This document shows, one piece after another, positions 21,930 to 26,374 of a stretch of 26,374 nt of DNA (its first letter is position 1; every line of letters starts with the position of its first letter). A program made the translations under genes and the position numbers. The DNA comes from an uncultured Campylobacter sp. (GTDB lineage: Bacteria; Campylobacterota; Campylobacteria; Campylobacterales; Campylobacteraceae). A model generated the notes under the pieces. That model had not been told where the DNA came from. It did not search any database and saw nothing but the letters and a program-made list of their open reading frames with translations. The stretch spans positions 1-26,374 of the forward strand of contig NZ_CALHIK010000139.1 of NCBI RefSeq assembly GCF_938030785.1, written 5' to 3'.

Positions 21930-23111
21930 ATGAATAAAAAGGCGTATTTCGGGAGTTTCGGCGGGCAATTCGTGCCCGAAACAGCGATGTTTGCGCTCGA
22001 GGAGCTGGAGGATGCGTACAACACCATAGCGCAGACGAAGGAATTTAAAGACGAGCTGGGTTACTTGCTGCGCGAATACGCGGGGCGTCCGACGCCGCTA
22101 TATCACGCCGCGCGCCTTAGCGAGCACTACGGGCATGAAATTTATCTAAAGCGCGAGGATCTCAACCATACGGGCGCTCATAAAATCAACAATGCCCTTG
22201 CGCAGGCACTACTCGCTAAAAAGATGGGCAAAAAAAAGATCATCGCAGAAACCGGCGCAGGTCAGCACGGCGTGGCGACGGCGACGGCAGCGGCGCTATT
22301 TGGGCTTGAGTGCGACGTGTATATGGGCGAGACCGATGCCGCGCGCCAGCAGCTCAACGCCTTTAGGATGCAGCTTTTGGGCGCAAATTTAATCAAAATC
22401 GGCACCGGTTTAAAAACGCTCAAAGAGGCGACCACCGCGGCGATTCAGGCGTGGGTGAACGAGATTGAGAGCGTATTTTACGTCATCGGCTCGGCGGTCG
22501 GGCCGCATCCGTATCCGAAGATGGTTAGGGATTTTCAAAGCGTCATCGGCGCCGAGACCAGATCGCAACTTGCGAGCAAGGGGATTAAAGCCGATTACGT
22601 CCTAGCCTGCGTGGGCGGCGGAAGCAATGCGATAGGAATTTTTAGCGCGTTCGTGGATGATCCGTCCGTGCAACTCATCGGCGTCGAAGCGGGCGGCTTG
22701 GGCGCACAAACCCCTTATCACGCGGCGACTATCACTAATGGGCGCGCGGGCATCATCCATGGTATGAAAACGATCGTACTGCAGGATAAATTCGGCATGA
22801 TCGAGCCTGTTCACAGCATCTCGGCGGGGCTTGATTATCCCGGCGTAGGTCCGGAGCACGCGCATCTGCACGAGATAAGTCGCGCAAAATACGAAGCGGT
22901 AACCGACGATGAGTGCATCACGGTGCTTAAACTGCTCTGCAGGCTCGAAGGCATCATCCCTGCGATCGAAAGCGCGCACGCGTTAGCGTATTTAGAAAAG
23001 CTCTGTCCGCAGCTAAAGGGCAAAAAAACGATCGTCGTAAACGTAAGCGGCAGGGGCGATAAGGATATGGATACCGTGATGAATTACAAAAAAGGAACGA
23101 TTTATGGATAA
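21930..23111 (+). CDS. trpB: Tryptophan synthase beta subunit
   Basis: A 393-residue PLP enzyme that joins indole and serine to make tryptophan. Visible are FGGQFVPETAM (9-20), GRPTPLYHA (52-60), the PLP lysine in HTGAHKINN (Lys85), the catalytic Glu107 in AETGAGQHG, the phosphate-binding GGGSNAIG, and SGRGDKD near the end. ATG 21930 is preferred over the in-frame ATG 21915 because GAGGAGA lies between them at the right spacing and the protein then starts at the conserved MNKKAYFG. It overlaps trpA by 8 bases. In C. jejuni trpB follows trpF in one operon; here the neighbour is the toxin island, so the rest of the pathway must lie elsewhere. Confidence 0.97.
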   Translation: MNKKAYFGSFGGQFVPETAMFALEELEDAYNTIAQTKEFKDELGYLLREYAGRPTPLYHAARLSEHYGHEIYLKREDLNHTGAHKINNALAQALLAKKMGKKKIIAETGAGQHGVATATAAALFGLECDVYMGETDAARQQLNAFRMQLLGANLIKIGTGLKTLKEATTAAIQAWVNEIESVFYVIGSAVGPHPYPKMVRDFQSVIGAETRSQLASKGIKADYVLACVGGGSNAIGIFSAFVDDPSVQLIGVEAGGLGAQTPYHAATITNGRAGIIHGMKTIVLQDKFGMIEPVHSISAGLDYPGVGPEHAHLHEISRAKYEAVTDDECITVLKLLCRLEGIIPAIESAHALAYLEKLCPQLKGKKTIVVNVSGRGDKDMDTVMNYKKGTIYG

Positions 23112-23850
23112 GATCAAAGCGGCCTTTGCGGGCAAAAAGGCGAACATCGGCTACATCGTGGCGGGATATCCGAGCCCAGCGCATACGAAGGAGTTTTTGT
23201 CAAATTTAGACGAAAGCGCGATCGATCTGCTTGAGATCGGCATCCCGTATTCCGACCCGCTCGCAGACGGCCCGGAAATTTTTAAGGCGAGCTTTTCCGC
23301 GGTGCAAAACGGCGTAAACGCGGAGAAGGTATTTGAAATTTTAAAAGAGGTGCAGACGCGCAAGCCGCTCGTGTTTTTGGTCTATTACAACGTGATCTTT
23401 GCCTACGGCGCGCGCGAGTTTGTAGCGCAGGCGGCGCGCTACGGCATCAGCGGGCTAATAATCCCCGATCTGCCGTATGAAGAAAACGAAGAAATTTTCG
23501 CGCTTTGCGAGGAGTTCGGTATCGCGCTCATCCCGCTTATTAGCGTTACGAGCGAGCACCGCGCCGCGCGAGTTTTGGGCCGCGCACGAGGCTTCATCTA
23601 CGGCGTGGGCGCTATCGGCGTGACCGGAAGCAAGCAAACTCCGATCTCGCGCCTTAAAAATATGGTCGCAGATCTTAAAAAAATGAGCGATCTGCCCGTA
23701 GCGATCGGCTTTGGTATCCGCAACTCTAGCGATGTTCGCGCTACTAAAGAATACGCAGACGGCGCTATCATCGGCACTGCGATCGTAAATTTATGCGCGA
23801 ACTACGGTGGGCACGAGCTGCAAGACAAGATCGCCGAACTTTTTAATTAA
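23104..23850 (+). CDS. trpA: Tryptophan synthase alpha subunit
   Basis: A 248-residue TIM barrel that cleaves indole-3-glycerol phosphate and passes indole to TrpB through the complex tunnel. The catalytic residues are Glu44 (DLLEIGIPYSDPLADG) and Asp55 in the same motif, with the normal 11-residue spacing. Further landmarks are IPDLPYEE, ISVTSEHRAARV, VGAIGVTGSK and the phosphate loop GFGIRNSSD. The ATG overlaps the trpB stop by 8 bases, indicating translational coupling of the two subunits. Confidence 0.97.
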   Translation: MDKIKAAFAGKKANIGYIVAGYPSPAHTKEFLSNLDESAIDLLEIGIPYSDPLADGPEIFKASFSAVQNGVNAEKVFEILKEVQTRKPLVFLVYYNVIFAYGAREFVAQAARYGISGLIIPDLPYEENEEIFALCEEFGIALIPLISVTSEHRAARVLGRARGFIYGVGAIGVTGSKQTPISRLKNMVADLKKMSDLPVAIGFGIRNSSDVRATKEYADGAIIGTAIVNLCANYGGHELQDKIAELFN

Positions 23851-23860
23851 CGGAAAGAGT

Positions 23861-25012
23861 ATGAAAAAGATATTTTTGATTTTAATCGCAAATTTTTGCC
23901 TCGGCGCCAATCTGATGCAATATGATCTTTTCAACCACGACGATAGCGTGGATATCGTCTTGGCGTTTGACTCCGCATACAAGCCCGACATCGTGCGCAG
24001 CGTCGATGGGCAGTCGATGAGCCTTATTTTAAAGGGGCTCGGCGGCGATGAGAAATTTAACGAAATGCGCACCAATCAAAAGGTGCTCAAAAGTTTTACG
24101 ATCGCGCCCAAGGGCAAGGATATCGAGATCAACTTCCCAACGGGAGCCAATCTTTTGGTTGACGCTCTTACCCAAGACGGAAATTTAAAACTCGTTTTGC
24201 GCGTAAAAAACCCCGCTTTCGATCAGAGTAGAATGAGCGTCAAAAGCGAGGGGGGCGAGGCGGCGAGCAGCAAAAGCAGCAGCCTGGGCTGGATCATGCC
24301 GCTGCTTGTCGCGATCCTTTTCATCGTCGCGGCGGTCGTTTTCGTGCGCAAGGTCCTAGCGCGCAAATCGCATAAAAGTATCGATGAGACGTGGAGGGTT
24401 TTCGACGACGACGCAGAGCAGGCCTCGGAACCTAGCGGAGCGGAGAACTCTAAAAATTCTAACGACATAGATCTTTGGGACGAGGAAAATGGCGCTAAAT
24501 TTGCAGGCGAGAGCTCCAAGAGCGCCTATGATGATTTTTACGACGAAATTTCACAAACCGAGATCAAAGAGGAAAGCTCTAAATTTAAAAGCGAGCCTTC
24601 GGATAGGAGCTCTGATGAAATTTCTCAGGATAGCTTTGACGTCAAAGACGAGGATCTAAATTTTAAGGAGCCAAGCTCCGAGCGCGAGACTTTGAGCGAT
24701 GAGAGCGGCGCTTTCGGCGATGAAATTTCGCGCGATACGGATCAAAATGGCGCCGCCGATACGAGCGTCAAAAAAGCCGAAATGCAGGGATTTTCAAGCG
24801 AGCTAAAGGAGAAATTGGGCGCTAAAGAGGCGGGAACTTTGACGTTTAAAAAGGTTTTACAAGATGAAATTTTAGGCGCGCCTGCCCTGCCGTCTAGCGA
24901 CGTCGAGGTGGATTTCGTCGGCAGCATCGATGAGGAAAACACCGCCGTGGTGCTAAGTTTCGGCGGCAAAAAACATCTCGTCGTACTTAAAGATTCAAAT
25001 GTCATCGAATGA
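23861..25012 (+). CDS. FliO-like single-pass membrane protein
   Basis: A 383-residue protein. The signal peptide is 1-15 (MKKIFLILIANFCLG), a periplasmic beta-rich domain of AMIN-like character spans about 18-117, a membrane span follows at about 142-162 (LGWIMPLLVAILFIVAAVVF), then a very acidic, Ser-rich low-complexity linker (about 178-325) and a short C-terminal domain (VDFVGSIDEENTAVVLSFGG, then KKHLVVLKDSNVIE). Epsilonproteobacterial FliO has this layout, and C. jejuni carries fliN and a membrane protein just after trpA, so a flagellar export role is possible. No fliN follows here. ATG 23861 has GAAAGAG upstream and starts 10 bases after trpA. The assignment is tentative; it may be a general membrane protein of unknown role. 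Confidence 0.6.
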   Translation: MKKIFLILIANFCLGANLMQYDLFNHDDSVDIVLAFDSAYKPDIVRSVDGQSMSLILKGLGGDEKFNEMRTNQKVLKSFTIAPKGKDIEINFPTGANLLVDALTQDGNLKLVLRVKNPAFDQSRMSVKSEGGEAASSKSSSLGWIMPLLVAILFIVAAVVFVRKVLARKSHKSIDETWRVFDDDAEQASEPSGAENSKNSNDIDLWDEENGAKFAGESSKSAYDDFYDEISQTEIKEESSKFKSEPSDRSSDEISQDSFDVKDEDLNFKEPSSERETLSDESGAFGDEISRDTDQNGAADTSVKKAEMQGFSSELKEKLGAKEAGTLTFKKVLQDEILGAPALPSSDVEVDFVGSIDEENTAVVLSFGGKKHLVVLKDSNVIE

Positions 25013-25275
25013 AGCCGCGCTACGAGCGCCTGCCGAGTGCTTTAAAGCGGGCGGCTTGATCGTCGTTTGAGGGCGACGCTATCGCTCAATCGCTCATGCA
25101 AGAAGCGAACCGCTCGGAAGAGGATTGTCGAAGATGCGAGACATTGCCGATGCGAGCACGGTTTAAAGCGGCTTATTTTCAGCGCGAGCTTTTGGGGTTT
25201 GTTTTTGTGATACGAGCTTTGTCGCTTCGCAAAAGGATATGAAATTAACCGCTAAATTTTAAAAACAGAGGAGCT
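25013..25275. other. Spacer of 263 bases, no gene seen
   Basis: GC-rich at first and AT-rich towards the next gene. A 16-codon frame starts at ATG 25011 overlapping the previous stop (ATGA) but has no homology that I recognise. A weak GTCG/CGAC hairpin (about 25061-25076) might act in termination. Nothing else stands out. Confidence 0.4.
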
Positions 25276-26289
25276 ATGCGTAAAATTTTATCCGCACTGG
25301 CCGCGATTTTCGTCTTATGCCTTTGTGCCGCGGCGATTGAAAATAGCACGAATGAAAAACGTGCAGGCGAAGCAAAATCCGCGATAGACTACCGCGAGGA
25401 GATGCGCCGCTTCGTCATCGCTATCTCGCAATACGGCAAGAAATTTGATAAAAATTTCATCGTCATCCCGCAAAACGGGCTTGAGCTCATTACCGAGGAC
25501 GGCTCAGCTAGCGGCGAGCTGCAGCAGGGCTACCTACGCGAGGTCTCGGCCGTGGGCGCCGAGTCGCTCTTTTACGGATACTCAGATGACGATGAGCCCA
25601 CTTCCGCCGACGTAAGCGAATATGCGCTTAGACTCTGCCGCCTCTACGCGCAAAACGGCGTGCGGGTGCTAGTTACAGACTATTGTTCCGCCGCGAGCGA
25701 TGTAGACGCCTCGTATCGGCGCAGCAAAGAAAACGACTTTCTTTCTTTTGCTGCGGATAAACGAGCTCTGACCGCCGTTCCGAAGTATCCAAACATTCCG
25801 CACAACGCAAACGGCAAAGATATAAACACGGTTGCAGACGCCGAAAACTTTTTGTATCTGATCAATAGCGAAAAATTTTCTACAAAACGGCAGTTCATCG
25901 ATGCGCTCAAAAATACGGATTACGATATCATAATAATGGATCTGTTTCACTTCGAAAAAGCCTACACTGCGTCCGAAATACGGGAGCTCAAAACAAAACG
26001 CAACGGCGGAAAGCGGCTTGTGATCTGCTATATGAGCATAGGGGAGGCGGAGGATTACCGGTATTATTGGAATGGCGGCTGGAAAACGGGGAAGCCCGCC
26101 TGGCTTGCAGAGGAAAATCCGCACTGGAAAGGAAATTACGTCGTTAAATACTGGGATGCGGATTGGCAAAAAATAATTACGGGCAACGACGGCTCGTATC
26201 AAAAAAAGATCTTGGACGCGGGCTTTGACGGCGTTTATCTTGACATAATCGATGCGTTTGAGTATTTCGAGAACCAGTCGGATAGGTAA
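25276..26289 (+). CDS. Secreted GH114/TM1410-family TIM-barrel protein
   Basis: A 337-residue protein with a signal peptide (1-20, MRKILSALAAIFVLCLCAAA). The C-terminal half matches the TM1410/MJ1477 or GH114 group: YDIIIMDLFHFEKAYTASEI, KRLVICYMSIGEAEDYRYYW, a Trp-rich stretch (WKTGKPAWLAEENPHWKGNY), then YWDADWQKII and ILDAGFDGVYLDIIDAFEYF with acidic residues at strand ends as expected for a glycoside hydrolase barrel. GH114 enzymes cut galactosaminoglycan polymers; related members were once mislabelled as cysteinyl-tRNA synthetases. GAGGAG lies 4 bases before ATG 25276. It stands alone and is followed by about 85 bases of AT-rich spacer to the window end. Substrate unknown. Confidence 0.82.
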   Translation: MRKILSALAAIFVLCLCAAAIENSTNEKRAGEAKSAIDYREEMRRFVIAISQYGKKFDKNFIVIPQNGLELITEDGSASGELQQGYLREVSAVGAESLFYGYSDDDEPTSADVSEYALRLCRLYAQNGVRVLVTDYCSAASDVDASYRRSKENDFLSFAADKRALTAVPKYPNIPHNANGKDINTVADAENFLYLINSEKFSTKRQFIDALKNTDYDIIIMDLFHFEKAYTASEIRELKTKRNGGKRLVICYMSIGEAEDYRYYWNGGWKTGKPAWLAEENPHWKGNYVVKYWDADWQKIITGNDGSYQKKILDAGFDGVYLDIIDAFEYFENQSDR

Positions 26290-26374
26290 TTAAAATTTTA
26301 CTCGTGCCGCTTATAACTAAAGGCGGTAATTTTTAAAATTCTTTTAAAATTTTTCATATCCAAATTTTACCTCG

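Noticed and set aside
25011..25061. 16-codon frame overlapping the stop of the FliO-like gene
   Set aside because: Too short, no ribosome site distinct from coding sequence and no recognisable product.

Overview
The window reads as chromosomal DNA of a Campylobacter-type epsilonproteobacterium. Spacers are full of AAATTT and TAAAATTTTA words. The metal operon has the exact gene order of Campylobacter nikZYXWV, tRNAs carry encoded CCA ends, and trpB-trpA is followed by a membrane protein as in C. jejuni. Base composition is mixed, with GC-rich core genes and AT-rich islands, which points to the higher-GC oral campylobacters (C. gracilis, C. showae, C. rectus, C. curvus) rather than C. jejuni. 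The species is inference.

Layout. 1-52 is the 3' end of a tRNA-Ser. 283-3492 (+) holds a DyP-type peroxidase, three poorly known small genes (one apparently frameshifted) and a membrane protein; a 20-base repeat flanks one of the small genes. 3784-9579 (-) holds a TonB-dependent outer-membrane receptor and a periplasmic M16 zinc protease, a pairing known from protein-import systems such as FusA/FusC and YddB/PqqL. The receptor carries a G9 tract at codons 34-36, so it is probably phase variable, and has a Fur-box-like site over its -10. 9580-10368 has no recognisable gene. 10369-11181 is a tRNA cluster (Ser-UGA, Cys, Leu-UAA and Gly on minus; Ala-GGC on plus) with an unlisted 51-residue entericidin-like lipoprotein between tRNAs. 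Beside tRNA-Ala lies a dead chimera: the start of a tyrosine integrase fused in frame to an immunity-like protein.

12036-16739 is a complete nickel/peptide-type ABC transporter operon (nikZYXWV) with a NikR-like inverted repeat over its -10.

16900-21797 is the most unusual region. It is an AT-rich array of toxin/immunity modules. Several immunity-like genes alternate with short secreted proteins made of a private signal peptide joined to pieces of filamentous haemagglutinin/CdiA-type exoproteins, without a TPS domain or a TpsB partner in the window. The main effector reads signal peptide, haemagglutinin C-terminal part, HExxH pretoxin domain, then a toxin domain with an HG...GVCYSA arrangement like clan CD (caspase/CPD-like) cysteine peptidases. 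It is split by a +1 base in a G6 run and by one in-frame TAA between the putative catalytic His and Cys. Effector starts overlap the stop codons of the preceding immunity-like genes. The architecture resembles neisserial MafB secreted toxins more than full-length CdiA.

21930-23850 is trpB-trpA, followed by a FliO-like single-pass membrane protein (23861-25012) and a secreted GH114/TM1410-family TIM-barrel protein (25276-26289).
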